Shown here one piece after another: positions 32,394 through 44,440 of a DNA stretch of 64,000 nucleotides. The notes beneath the pieces were generated by a model, which did not search any database, had not been told where the DNA came from, and saw only the letters and a list, made by a program, of their open reading frames with translations. Source of the DNA: Sarocladium kiliense (lineage: Eukaryota > Ascomycota > Sordariomycetes > Hypocreales > Sarocladiaceae); the NCBI GenBank assembly GCA_030734395.1, contig JAUZTG010000019.1, positions 62,001-126,000 of the forward strand, read 5' to 3'. The translations under genes were made by a program, and so were the position numbers. Within the stretch, counting starts at the first letter, position 1. Each line of letters opens with the position of its first letter.

Positions 32394-33291
32394 TGTGTAT
32401 GTTGCGTAGTCTGGATTTGTGAAGCCGATTTGTTGCTTGTGATAGTTGTCGGGCAAGCTCAATGAACCTCGAGAATGATGCTCTTTGTGTTGATAAAGCA
32501 ACAGATCCCAGGTCGATATAAGAAACACCGCAGTGGCCTTGTGTCGAGAAGAAGTAGTTGGAGCAAAATAAAAACACTTGTTGAGAATCTGGCTATATAT
32601 ACTACAAGGGGCCTGTCTTTGAGTATTCAGTATACTATACCTGGCGGTCAGAAAGATTACCTGTGAACACTGCGAAACCCATCGCTGTAGTCAGACATGG
32701 GATATGCATGAGTCGCATAATGTCTTCGCTAGGCCAGCGAATGTCAGAACTTCGTCGTGATACTGGAAGCGTCCATCTGACCAAGTGAGCACCGACGCCA
32801 CTCTGTGCTGAGGCTATAATTTCACATCCTTAGAAAAACTCATGCTCAACAACGCTCGAATCACAGCGTCAAGCTGCCACCGTCCATACATTAGGACAAT
32901 GGCGCAATTCAAGAAGAGAGAATTGATATGGATGCAGCCGCAGTTGACAATCGATCGCATGAGTATCTTGTTATCCCGCAGGGCAGATTGCTGTCATCCA
33001 AACGACACGGCGGCGTCTGTTGACCCACGTGATGCAGAGCTGCTGGACCGTACCGAGATGAATCAGTAGGGTGGCGGTGTATGCCGCCGACAGAACATGA
33101 TGGCATGTGATCTGAACAGCATAAGAGATGTTCGAACGTGGGTGCCATGCGATAAAGTGAGCACACAGCAGACATTCCAGGTATGGTCCAGCATAGGGGC
33201 TACATCCCCGCGTAAGCCGGAAGCCCCTTTGAGACTTACATGCTAACACGAGGATTCAGCCTTCATATGATGCCCTTCGCATGAACCAGAC
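32394..33291. other. Intergenic, no supported gene
   Basis: Promoter of the thaumatin-like gene, with a TATATATAG-like stretch on the minus strand near 32600, followed by sequence whose short Cys/His-rich frames on the minus strand overlap one another and lack signals. Confidence 0.45.
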
Positions 33292-34727
33292 CTAGTATGT
33301 TCTCAGCCCGCCAGGGATCTCGTTTAGTTCAGCCCAGAGCTTGAACCACGAATGTGACAAAGTCTGCTCTGCTGTAGCTCTCTTTGTTGGTTCGTAGGAA
33401 AGTAAGCTGAGCAACAAGTCGATGAACAGCTCTCGCTCTGGAGCAGGCAAGGTGGCTCTGCCGCGAAGACCTGGCTCCTTGCCATGCTGCCAATGCGAAG
33501 GATCCGGATGGTTGACCTTCCCCTGAGACTGATTTGACTCGCGCAGGTAGGAGTCCAGCAGTATCCAATCGTCCTTGTAGTCAATGAGGTAGCGCCCCTC
33601 CTCATCGCAACAGAAGAAGTCGTCCCTCTCATAAAACGTCTCCCATAGCTTGTCTGGGAGTATGCCCAAAAGTGTGATGATATTGAAGACCGTCTCATCA
33701 GGGTCTTCGGAGTTATCTACGAGCTGATCCTGCTCCCTGATCTCAAACAGTGTGCAGCCCAGAGCCCAGAGATCAGTAGCCCGACCTAAGATGGTGGAGG
33801 CATCGCGTTGCTCAAGCAACACTTCCGGAGGAAGATATTCTCTGGGGGCCTTGGGCTCAGCTGGTGGCAGGTCGATGGCAAATGCCGAGCTGTAGTCAAT
33901 CAAGCAAATGTTGCTTGAGAGGTGAATTGATCCGAGCTTCTTCAAGTCGGCGCGGGGGATCAAGTAATCGGGGACAGATGTCGAAACGTGATCGCGATAT
34001 TTGTGCTCGATGATCAGCATGTCTGGTCGACCGAGCATCTCATATACTTCATCTTCGGACAGCGCATCCAAATCTTTGGGCACCAGGTATATGTTCTCCG
34101 GTCGCAGGTCTGTAACATGTATCAACAATTCGGGCACTGTCAGGTGAACGAATGATCATGCCTACCTCCATGGCATATCCCGTGCGCGTGAAGGCAGGCG
34201 AGGCCCTCTGTTACCTGACGGGCTATCCCCCGAAGCAATAGGCCCTGGTCTTCGCTTGGTCTAGACAATAAACCAGGTTCAAACCGCGGACCAAGCAAAG
34301 GCAGGACGACACATTGATGTATACCATTAGGCGATGGTATCTCAAACACATCCATCGGTATGGGAAGACGAGCAGATCCAGTTCTTTCGCGATCAACCTT
34401 GCACAGCTTCAGGTCTGGCACATCCTCGCGAGCCACATCTGCCGCCAGAACCTTAATAGCAACGTAGCTCTCGGTTTTGGTGTCTCTGCAGAGCCAAACA
34501 AGGTGTTGAGTGCCATTTCCAAGCTTATGAACGATGCGATAACGCTGGTCTTTGCCGATGGACTGGTGGATGTACATCGGACAGAGCCCACCTTTGACGT
34601 AGTCGTCCAGACTCTCAACAGTAGCCCCTTCGACAAAATAGCCTCTTGCGGCAGCACTGTTACGTGTGTTGGACTGCCTGGATCTGGACCTGCAGAATTG
34701 GCGACGGCCTTGATGAATAAGGGCCAT
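33292..34727 (-). CDS. SRPK-like protein kinase
   Basis: Two exons (34727-34166, 34109-33292) give 459 residues. The kinase domain starts near residue 62 (RYRIVHKLGNGTQHLVWL), with the ATP-binding lysine K92 in YVAIKVL. The catalytic loop, rebuilt across the intron, is HGDLRPEN (D188, N193) in place of HRDLKPEN; the metal-binding motif is DYS (D259) instead of DFG. LWALGCTLFEI and the C-lobe follow, with a spacer of about 60 residues inside the domain typical of the SR-protein kinase class. This group phosphorylates Ser/Arg-rich substrates in cytosol and nucleus, and fungi have expanded sets of uncertain role. The start is uncertain: an in-frame ATG at 34952 would add 75 residues. Confidence 0.85.
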
Positions 34728-35673
34728 TGTCACCTTTAGGCGCGTCGCTTGCCTGAAGGGGACCGAAAGGGAGCCATTGTACGAGCCTGGGCGAGCTAGC
34801 AAAGTGCATGAATGAGCACTTTCCACACCCGCTGCGATGAGACTTGATGGTGAGTACAGTGACTGTATCTGAAGTCTGGAGGCCCTGCTTGGATGTAGAC
34901 CAGGTGCCCGGCACGCCTGGACAAGGGGAAGAGAAGAACCCATTGCTCTCATCGTCGGGGCGGCACTCGTGTCGCTGTGGCGGCGAGAAACTGCTAGCCA
35001 CGACGCCTGTCGATCCTCGTCAGGCGCGCGTCTTCACGTACATGTTTAGGCAATGATGCGGCTGGAGGCACGAGCACATGGGGTTTCCATGTTGTGACCG
35101 CCCCTGTGAGTGAAGTCGCCGATGGGGCTGAGGTGGGTTTTTAGTGTTCTAGCCATCTACAGCGTCGTCACCCCGGAGAAAAAGACTGTATGCATCGAAT
35201 GTGAACAGAGACAATCAACTCTCTTTAGATTCAAAACACAGCACTATCAACTCATAGTGTTTTCTATTCAATTTGCACAGTCCACACGAAGAATTACTCC
35301 CAAATGGTTGGAGTCGCTTATGGCATAAGCAGCTAGCACACAGAAACCTGGGGCAAGCCATGGCTGCCAGAGACAACGTCAAGCCGAAAGTCAACTTAGT
35401 TTCGGCAAGGCTAATCTGCCGAGTTCCCGATTATACATCCATTGTATACTAGGAAAGGTACCACTGCCTTGATTTGTGTTAGCTCCTGGCTGCCGTCATA
35501 TCTGTAGTAGGGTTTGGCTAGCATCACCATTTCGGCTTACACGGCAACCAACGCGTGGCTCCGTCTGAAGCGTGAAGGAAACATAAAGGAATAATGATTT
35601 CTACAGAATAGGAACTGGGTGTGAATTATGGTGGCAATAGATCTTCGTGTTCTCTCTGTGTATTACAGATACT
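34728..35673. other. Divergent intergenic region, kinase / PLD gene
   Basis: Contains the promoters of the two divergent genes. No gene supported. Confidence 0.5.
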
Positions 35674-37456
35674 ATGCTTTCACAGTACATCTTTGACCTA
35701 TGCCGCAGCTCTGCTACTGTGAGCTCGGAGCATGCAAAAGCGCCGAACATCGCACCGGCAGACGTCATCAAAAGGCTGTATCAGCCCAATGAGAGAGCCG
35801 AAGTCCCCAGAGAAAGCCCAGAGCCGCATCGCGATGATCTTGAACTGGCATTTGAGTGTGGTCGCTGGAGGGAACGACCCAGCCGTCTCTTCCTCCATGC
35901 CTTCGCCGATGCTCTGGCTTGCTTGAATGCGAACCCATTAGCTGGAATGGTGTCGCCACCACTGATGGGCTCACACGGAACTGTGCCATTGACCATCCTC
36001 GCACCGCTGGCTGACATTGCACGACATTGCGCACAAGTCATACAAGAAGCGAGGAGAGAAGTGTTCTTCGTGACCTGCGTATGGTCTCCTTCGGATTCCC
36101 AGCAATCCATCAAGAATGCTCTGATAGAGCTCTCAAAGCGAGCTGGCGACAGAGGAGAGCGCGTTACAGTCCGAGTCATATATGATCAGGCCAGCCCATG
36201 GCACATGTTTGAAACGCACCAGAAGCTCAAACCGGAGGCGTACGACAACAAGCACGTCCAGCTACCAAAGCCTGGAGAGATTCCACATCTCGACCTTCAT
36301 GTTTTGAGCTTGCATACTGTATTTCTTGGAACGCTTCATGCTAAGTTCTGTGTTGTAGATGGCAAGACCGCCTTGATCATGAGCAACAACATTGAGGACA
36401 ACCAGAACTTGGAGATGCTTACCCATCTTGAGGGACCGATCGTCGACAGTGTATATGACACTGCACTTATCACTTGGAGTAAGGCATTGGATGAAACAAG
36501 TCCGCCAACGCAGCCAGCCGACGATGAAGACACGCGCTTGGACGAGGAGCGTCATCTTCGACTGGCCCGTGTGATTCAGGAGATGAACAGCCGCTATGAA
36601 GGTGAAAGTTGCCTTCAAGCTACGAATTCACCAAATGAATCTCGATTATAAGACCCAGATTGAACCAGCGGGGCCGGAAATTCCTCATGGTGAGGAAATG
36701 ACACCACATGTGTGGACACAAACCCAGAGCACGGTTCCCATGGCTCTTGTATCGCGGCCGTCGTACGGCGGACTTGATTCAGGAGAGACGAACTTCCCAC
36801 AGAATGAAGCCTGGCTATCTCTCGTACGAAATGCGGAGAGAAGCGTCTTCATTCAAACCCCAGATCTGAATGCCGGGCCCTTGGTTTCTGCCTTGGCCGA
36901 CGCGTTGGCTCGCGGGGTTGAAGTCACCTACTACTTCTGTTTTGGTTACAATGATGCTGGAGAGATGATCCCAGGACAAGGTGGTACCAACGAGCAAGCA
37001 GCGCGGAAGCTCATAGCGCTCGCACATGCGAGAGCTGACCCAAGCAAAGTCAATGTCGACAATCTGCTGCGTATCCACGCATATGTCGCAAAGGATCAGG
37101 ATCACCCCATTCATCACTCTTTCCCAGCGAGGGCATGCCATCTTAAACTTCTCATCGTCGATGAGACCGTTGGAGTGCAGGGCAGTGGGAATCAAGACAC
37201 GCAGTCTTGGTGCCACAGCCAGGAGCTCAACGTCATGATTGACAGCCATGAGATCTGTGGTAAATGGCGAGAAGCTATCGAGAGAAACCAGCGCACTGCG
37301 ATGTTTGGGAGAGTAGGAGGAGATGGCATCTGGCGAGATGCTCAGGGCCAACCTGGTCAAGGTTATTCCGGTGATCCAGGCATGGTCGACGGACTGTTCA
37401 AGGGCGTGGCTGGTATGTTGAACAAGACGATGCGACAGAGATCAAGTACGACATGA
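35674..37456 (+). CDS. Phospholipase D / transphosphatidylase family protein
   Basis: Two HKD motifs mark the PLD superfamily: HAKFCVVD at H222 and HLKLLIVD at H467, each followed by a conserved Ser/Gly-Asn segment (MSNNIED, GSGNQD). The two halves lie in different frames; a 67 nt intron (36602-36668, GTGAAA..CCAG) joins them as SRYE-A-GPEIPHGEEM and gives 571 residues. PLD enzymes cleave or transfer phosphatidyl groups through a phospho-histidine; the closest layout is that of fungal cardiolipin-synthase-like proteins without PX/PH domains. No signal peptide is evident. If the intron is not real, the gene would be frameshifted; the clean rejoining and the PEIP-G-E-MTP context favour the intron. 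Confidence 0.85.
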
Positions 37457-38044
37457 TTAATAGCTGTATCTCTCATGATAATATTGAACCTAAACCGTGC
37501 CTTTTCCACACTTCGAAACACATGATACAAGAGCTCTTCCGCTCTGAGCTGTCGCACTCGCGCCAAATTGCGCTGACCAACTGCAATACCTTGTCGATGA
37601 TCCTTTGTGGCATTGCTTGCTGAATGTCCTTGAGGCGGTCACAAGTGAACTTTCTAGCTGCAGAGATGTTTGACACGGTTGGCGTGGTTGAGGTATTGAA
37701 GAGTGGCTCGTAGTGAGATGCTTGCTGCTGAGAGTGGGTAAACAAGGTCTCGGAAGAAGCTGATACATCTGGCTCGGGAAGGACAGCCAGATCTGGACTT
37801 TGAAGAGTATATTGCTAAAGGTGAGCATTGGTTCTGAGAACAAACCCTGCTTGGTTTTGTTCATACGAGTCCGCGGACCTGTCTTCAGAAAGCTTGTGGC
37901 AATTAGGGGGCGATAGCCGCTTTGGCTCATAACACTGTGAGGAGGTATAGCTTCCGCTCGATGCTGCAGATCTTTCGCAGTATGACAGTGACATTTCGAT
38001 AAATACTCGCTAGCAATAGAGAACGTGGAAACACACTACAATAG
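37457..38044. other. Intergenic between convergent genes
   Basis: 3' flanks of the PLD-family gene and the second glucosidase gene. Minus-strand open frames here overlap in two frames and show no known domain. Confidence 0.45.
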
Positions 38045-40668
38045 CTAAGGGTCCCAAGTCTGGCCCTTCACAGCAACCTCCTGGACCGCCACGAGATCCC
38101 TGGCATTCCTACCAATACTGAAGTTGTATTGCCCCTCTTCCACGAACCAGTGAGAGTTTGTCTCGCTCCAGAACGCAAAGTCGCGGGTCTTTACGGGCAG
38201 GTCTACTGTGACGGTAGCACCAGCGCTGATGTTAACTTTCTTGAAGCTGGCCAGCGCTTTGGTCGGGTTGTCGGGCTTCGTCTCCTTGCTTCCAACGTAG
38301 AGTTGGACGGCTGTGGGAGCGTCAAAGGTCCCCGTGTTGGACACCTTGACAGTGGCCACAAACCCGTCCGAACTGTCGTTACGGACAGATAGCTCAGAGT
38401 ACTCGAAGGTAGTGTAGGACAGGCCGAACCCGAAGGGGAAGTTGAGCTTATCAGCCGGGAGGCGATCAAAGTGTCGGTACCCGATGAAAACACCTTCTTC
38501 ATACTTTACGGTGCGCTGGCCGTCAGCCTTAGTGCCAGGGAAGTTGCCGTATGCTGGGCAATCCTCTAAAGCCTTGGGGAATGAGCAGGTCAGGTGGCCC
38601 TGCGGGACAACGAGGCCGGTCAAAACGTCGGCAATCGCATTACCAGCCTCCTGGCCGGGGAACCATGCCTGCAACAGGCCTTTAACCTGGTCAAGCCAAG
38701 GGAGGGCAACAGCAACACCGGTCGAGTTGACGACGATAGTGTTGCTGTTGACAGAAGCGACGCTGCTGACGAGGCGGTCCTGGCTACCTTCCTTGGGCAA
38801 GTTAAAGCTGAACTGGTCCTGGCCCTCGGTCTCCCAGTTGGGATCATGGCCGGTGAAGACAACTGCGTAATCCGCCGATCTGGCCACCTCTACAGCCTCG
38901 GCGAGCACATCCTTGTCGTGTTCGGCAGCCAACATCCATCCAAGACGGACAGCAGCCTTATTCTCAATGAAGCCGAGCACACCACCGCTAGCCGAGACGA
39001 GAGGCGAGGAAGTAATCTCGAACTTATACTGCTCACCGGCTTCAAGGCGAATACCCACCCGAGGGGCAGATACGCCGCCAAGAATGAACGCCATGGGGTC
39101 AGAGCAATTCTCAGTCTGCTCTGCGATGACCTTTCCATTGACCATGACTTTGGATGGGCCGAGTCCACTGAGCGTGGCGTAGTACTCGCCAGTCTGCGGC
39201 GCGGTGTACGTACTCTCCAGCTTGATGTCTTTGCCAATGATCTCGTGCTGCAGCAACGAGATCTCGGAAGACTTGACGTCGTCAATGTTCCCGTCTGGTT
39301 GCGTCGTGCCTGACTTAAAGAGGGAGCAGGTCCAGCCACACTTGCCGTTCGTATCAGCGATGTTGCTGGACAGAGTGGGCAGCTGGCGGAAGACATGAGC
39401 TCCATGGGCGTAGACGAACTCGACGTCGCTACCCTCAAAGGCTTTGTTGAGAGCATCCCAAGGGGTGATCTTGTAGTGGGCCGTCACAGCAGCGCTGCCA
39501 CCGCCATGAGCAAGTGCCTCCTTCGCGTATCCGAGGAGTGCGACTTTCTTGCCCTTGAGTTTCTCCTTTGTAAGCGGCAGGATGTTGTCCTCATTCTTAA
39601 GCAGGACAATTCCCTTCGCGCCCGCTTCTCTAATCAGAGCTCGATGCCCAGGCTTATCAATAGACTTCTCCGCTGGGATTTCAGGGTCCTTGAAGCATCT
39701 CTGTCTCTCCAGGAACCCGAGCACACGTAGGGTCCGCTCATCGACAACGCTTTCCGTGAGCTTTCCAGCCTTGATCGCCTCGTGGATCTGCTCAGAATTT
39801 CTCCAGCGTGTTGGACCTGGCATCTCAAGATCCAGGCCGGCGTTGAGCGACTCGGCGGTTGAATTGACACCGTACCAATCGCTCATGACGAGACCGTCCC
39901 AGCCCCATTCACCTCGCAGAACCTGTTTCAGCAGGAACTCATTTGAGTCTGCGTGGGTCCCGTTGACCATGTTATAGGCGGTCATGACAGCACCCGGCTT
40001 TCCCTCCTTGATCGCATACTCAAATGGCTTCAAGTAGATTTCGCGCAAGGCGCGCTCGCTAACAATGGTGTCAACCGTGAGACGGTCAGTTTCCTGCTCG
40101 TTGGCAGCAAAATGCTTAATCGTAGCAGAGACACCGACAGACTCAAGACCGAGGACAGTCTGCACAGCGAGTTTCCCAGCAAGGTACGGGTCCTCTGAGT
40201 AGCTCTCGAAGTTGCGACCGCCAAGGGGATGGCGATGCATACACATCGTGGGACCCAGGAGGCATCGCGCCCCTTTGGTCAAAGTCTCCTCGCCAAGCGC
40301 AACACCGATACGTTTTGCTAAATCGACATCGAAGGAAGAGGCGATGCTGCTGGCGGCGGGAAAGCAGGCTGAGGTCTGATCGCCGACGAAACTGCCACCA
40401 CGAGCCCCGTTGGGGCCATCTGAGACCTGGTGGGTAGCTGTTAGGTATGGTCTTTCTAACATCAGCCTTATGGTGGAGGCTCCTTACTTTGAGCTGAGGA
40501 ACACCTTTGTCACGAACGCCAACAGTCTCCCACCAAGTGAGACCGGCGAGGAGGGATGCCTGAGTACGAGTAGTGTAAGCGCATGTGCGGGTCGTTTGTC
40601 CGATCAAGGCAATTTACCTTCTCATCCAATGTCAACTTGGACAGCACGGCGCGCAAATCAACAGCCAT
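38045..40668 (-). CDS. GH3 beta-glucosidase with PA14 insert (second copy), predicted cytosolic
   Basis: Three exons (40668-40618, 40559-40488, 40426-38045) give 834 residues. Start MAVDLRAVLSKLTLDEK, then ASLLAGLTWWETVGV from the short second exon, then VSDGPNGARGG. Nucleophile D224 (VMSDWYG), acid/base candidate E575 (WETEGQDQ), PA14 insert at about 390-540 and a C-terminal FnIII-like domain. It is the same architecture as the gene at 17893, but with an extra intron and clear divergence, so this is an old duplication rather than a recent one. There is no signal peptide; it is expected to hydrolyse imported beta-glucosides in the cytosol. No pathway partner is seen beside it. Confidence 0.93.
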
Positions 40669-41368
40669 CTTGTGATCAAGGTTCTATGAAGCAAAAGACT
40701 CGAAGATGAGGTGAAAATGAGCAAGCCGGAAGAATGAACAGAGGCCGGAGCCACGCTGGGAACAGCGAACACAGCCCATCTTGAAGTACAACGCGAACAC
40801 CCATGTAAAGCTTCCTTCAATCCAGCTTTGCCCAAAGGAGACTCTTACGGGACATCATCGGAATATGGTCGGATCTGGGGACCCCGCGAGGGATGGGGAA
40901 CCTTGGCGATAGTACTGTCTCTGCGTGTCACTCGCAAGGCATGGCGCGGGGCCGGGCTTTCGACGGGAGATCACCGGTTCGAGGAACGATGGTGACCGCC
41001 TTCGTCTCGCTAGATTGAAGACTAACCCATCCTTAGCGTCATGCAGTTGCCCGTTTGACAATGCGTCGTGGCGGCTAAACCTTCCGAATTCGAGCAGTGT
41101 TACCCGTGTTAGGCGTATTAGCCTTGTGTTCAAATGAAGACGCTCCGTTGCGGGTCATAAGCGCTATTTGGACAAGACGCTTGCTATTGTCGGGGTATAT
41201 GGACTCGACTGCGTTTCGATACTGCTATAAACGCAGCTTCTGCCTTTCCAAAGCGACTCTTCTGCAGACTTACAATACGGATCGGTGCACTTCTTAGGCC
41301 ACGGTTCGAGTGCTCCTTCTGCTTGAATCTTTAGAGAAATCATGCTGTCATTAGGTACTTGAGAGATT
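40669..41368. other. Intergenic, no gene seen
   Basis: Promoter of the second glucosidase gene and 3' flank of the subtilase gene. No supported gene. Confidence 0.5.
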
Positions 41369-44341
41369 CTAAGCCTCGACTCTGAGCACTGGTCCCAACC
41401 AACTTGTCCAGCTTTCAGGCTCATAATAGCTGCCTCCCATCGGAAGCAGCCTCAATAACCATCGATAGTCACCTTCCGGTACCAGCGCCTCATTGCCATC
41501 CTCATCTTCCAGACCTCCCCACCAGCTCAGGATGTGATACACCGGCTCCATGTAGAAGCCTTCGAAGATTTGACCAAATGATTCCGCGCCGCCAAAGTCA
41601 TCCACAACGCGCAACTTGGGTGTTGTGGTGTTCAAGTCATTGGACGGATCGAAGCCATAGTATGTCGGCTCGAAAGTCGTGTTCGCTGCAACGAGATCAA
41701 GCCGCCAGGCCAAGTGAGGCTGGCGAGCGAAGTACACCATGGTGGGCCACTCCCCGTCGGTGGTGTTGTACACGGCAACGTCGTCGTCCACAAAGATCGT
41801 CTCGCCTCCTATGGGGTCCAACTCGGCCATAGCAGGTAGCTGGGGCAGACTGGCGAGAATGTCTCGCTCAATCACTGGAACCTTGCTGATCTCGTATGTC
41901 AGACCCTGGTAAGGGACCGAGTAGACGTCGCGGCCTGACACGAAGCGGATGTATCCAGAGAACTGCGGGATCGTGTCGGGGTCAAGGCCGCTTGGTGGCG
42001 TCACGACGAAAGAAACAGTTGTAGACTCTCCAGGTCCCAGCTTCACCGTTGTCGGAGTCTTGAAGTCGACCTTTGCATAGATTGGCTTGGACGGGAATCC
42101 GAAGGCGAGGAACCCAACCGGATCGAGATCGGCATATGGTGTCCTTTGCATCAAACCCGCTGGAACATGGGTGATGTCGAATGTTTTGCTGCGGCCGAGC
42201 GTGTTCGTGAAAGTGATCTCCTTTGTGACAGGCTTTGAGGTCTGCCCGACAACGATGGTGCCCTCCTTGAATTTCGTGCCGCTGTTGTATGCATTCCAGA
42301 CGTTGATGGTACCGGCGCCTTGGTGGCTTACAGCATGGGTGACCTGATCGTCACCCCACCACTTCGCAGGCTGGGCGGTTGTGCTGAGGAGATTGGTGAT
42401 CTCATCGACGCTGAGCTTTGGGAATGCTTCCTTCATCAGAGCGTAGCATCCGGAGACGAATGGAGTGGCTGAGAAACAGTGTTAGTCGTACTACAATGGA
42501 CGGAAGGAAACTCAGCCAAACGTACCCATCGACGTGCCAGAGATGATGGCATAGCCGCCAGTTTCCAGTGGCCAAGCACTCAGAATGAGGTGGCCTGGTG
42601 CTGCAAGCAATGGCTTGAAGGCCTTGTACTCCCAAGTGTTTCCAAAAGTCGAATAGTTGCTGGTGAACCCAGCGCTTGGGTTCTCGACAGGGAGGAACCG
42701 CTTGTCCGTGAACTTGGCGCGGAACTTCAAAGGATCACTGGTGACAGCCTTGTACAACTTAGGCCCGTCAACATGATCAAGACCAAGAAGGAATTGCCCC
42801 CCAATTGAGCTGGGGTAATCGTTGTCGTAGGGGTTGCTGAACTCCTCGCCCCGCCACCAGACGACTCCCTTGAAGCCTTGGTAAACGGCGTTGATCATCA
42901 TAGAGCCAACATCGCAGCGGGGCGATTGGCGAACCATGTAGAAAGTGTTTGCCAGATCCCAGCCTCTCTCCTGAACTTCTGCAACTGCCTTCAGAAGAAT
43001 GTCGTAGTCGCAACCATAGCTTTCCTCTTCATCGCCAGAAGCAAAGATCGGGAACTCGCCCTCGAGTGGCCACAGGCTCGAATATCGCCATTCCTCTCGC
43101 CCTGTACTACCTTTCATCTTGTAAGTCGTCGGAAATCTCGCAGCGTCTGTGGAAGCGACGGCAATCGCATCTTTGGCAATAGCAGGGGAGCCAGTCAGCA
43201 CGGGTCCAAGGAAGCCAGCGTTGCCGGCTGCAACTACGGTCGCAATGCCACGCTTCTTCGCATTGGTCACGATCTGGCCGAAGGGGTCGACATCTTCGAA
43301 GCCATTGTCTGATCCGAGAGACATGGAAACAATATCCGCGCCGTCGTTGTAAGCGTCGATCATGGACTGAAGCACCACATCGTTGGATGCGCCGCCTCCA
43401 CAGGAGAACACACGGTACATGCCGAGAGTGGCTTCTGGGGCAACACCAAGCAAGCCGAAGCCATAGTCCTTGGGGTCCTGGCCGCCGATTGTACCTAAGC
43501 AAATAGTCAGTTCGTCTTCTAGGTCTACGTCGTCGGGCAAGGCGATATAAGACTTACCAGCAACATGAGTGCCGTGGCCACCGCCGTGACAAGTCGCGAT
43601 CGGGTCATCAGGACCTCCTTGACCATCGTCGACGTAGTTGCGACCGAATGCAATCTTCTTTCCCGGGCCAAAGCCACCACCAAAGGCAGGATGGTAGTAG
43701 TCCACACCCGAGTCGATGATCGCAATCTTGATACCCTTGCCTTTGAAACCATGCGAGTGCAGATGTTCGACGCCAGCCATCTTGAGATTGTAGTCGATTT
43801 TGTAGTTTTCACCACGAATGATCTCCGTTGAGTAACCCTCTCCAGGATGCCCTTCTGCAGTGATGTTGAGCTCGCTTAGGCTGGGGATTCCCACAGGTTT
43901 GGGCAGAGACATCTCAACCACCGGCCAGACCTTCTTCACTTCTGGAAGGCGCTCAAGCGCCTCCAAATCCTCATCACTCTCAACATCAATGGAAAGGCCG
44001 TGAAAGAGGGACGCATCGGTGAACTCGCGGCGGACCCGGTAGTCTACATTCTCCTCTTCAGCACGCTTATGGAATCGCGCGTGGGTACTTTCCTCAGAGC
44101 GGCCATCCAGAGACTTGGCTTTAGGCTCAAGCTCAATGATGTAAGCCTTGGGGACGACGATCAGGCCTGGCGTTTGATCAGGATCTTTCTCATCGCTCGA
44201 AGAGATCCGAGCGCCGGACGAAGAAGGACCCGCAACGGTTTTGAAGACCCCTGGGCTGTCAACGTCAAGAGCGGCATTTGCGCCTTGTAAGACGAAGGCC
44301 GTGGCGGCAACGAGCCCCAAGAAGAGATGACGACCGACCAT
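41369..44341 (-). CDS. Secreted subtilisin-like serine protease (S8A) with PA domain
   Basis: Three exons (44341-43558, 43494-42526, 42468-41369) give 950 residues. Signal peptide 1-23; an inhibitor-I9-like propeptide to about 150; catalytic D210 (IIDSGVD), H256 (HGTHVAG) and S583 (GTSMATPF, rebuilt across intron 2). A protease-associated insert lies between His and Ser, and a long C-terminal region with Fn3-like beta strands follows. This is the layout of large fungal minor-extracellular-protease-type subtilases. Intron 1 is 63 nt, a multiple of three and free of stops, so retention would insert 21 residues right after HVAG near the catalytic His. TGTATATAAG on the minus strand about 95 bp upstream (44440-44431) is a good TATA element. 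Confidence 0.93.
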
Positions 44342-44430
44342 CTTGCAGACGGGAGTTCAACGGCAACAACTTGAGTCAAAACGAGCGACTTGTCCTACGA
44401 CTTGGCAAATTGGTAGCACACCTATCACGC

Positions 44431-44440
44431 CTTATATACA
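44431..44440 (-). promoter_or_regulatory. TATA box of the subtilase gene
   Basis: TGTATATAAG reading toward the subtilase start codon, about 95 bp away. Confidence 0.5.

Noticed and set aside
36596..36668. Frameshift in the phospholipase-D-family gene
   Set aside because: A 67 nt GT..AG intron rejoins both HKD halves in frame at a family-like junction, so a mutation is not needed.
38129..40224. Long plus-strand frames opposite the second GH3 glucosidase (for example 38594-39313)
   Set aside because: Antisense shadows of a well-conserved enzyme gene.
43495..43557. Unspliced 609-codon frame as the real N-terminal subtilase reading
   Set aside because: The 21 extra residues would break the conserved HGTHVAG-T-IGG segment; the stop-free stretch has good splice sites.
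41404..44341. Many long open frames on the plus strand and in other frames opposite the subtilase gene
   Set aside because: They are shadows of a GC-rich coding region; none has domains or splice logic, while the minus strand gives a complete subtilase.
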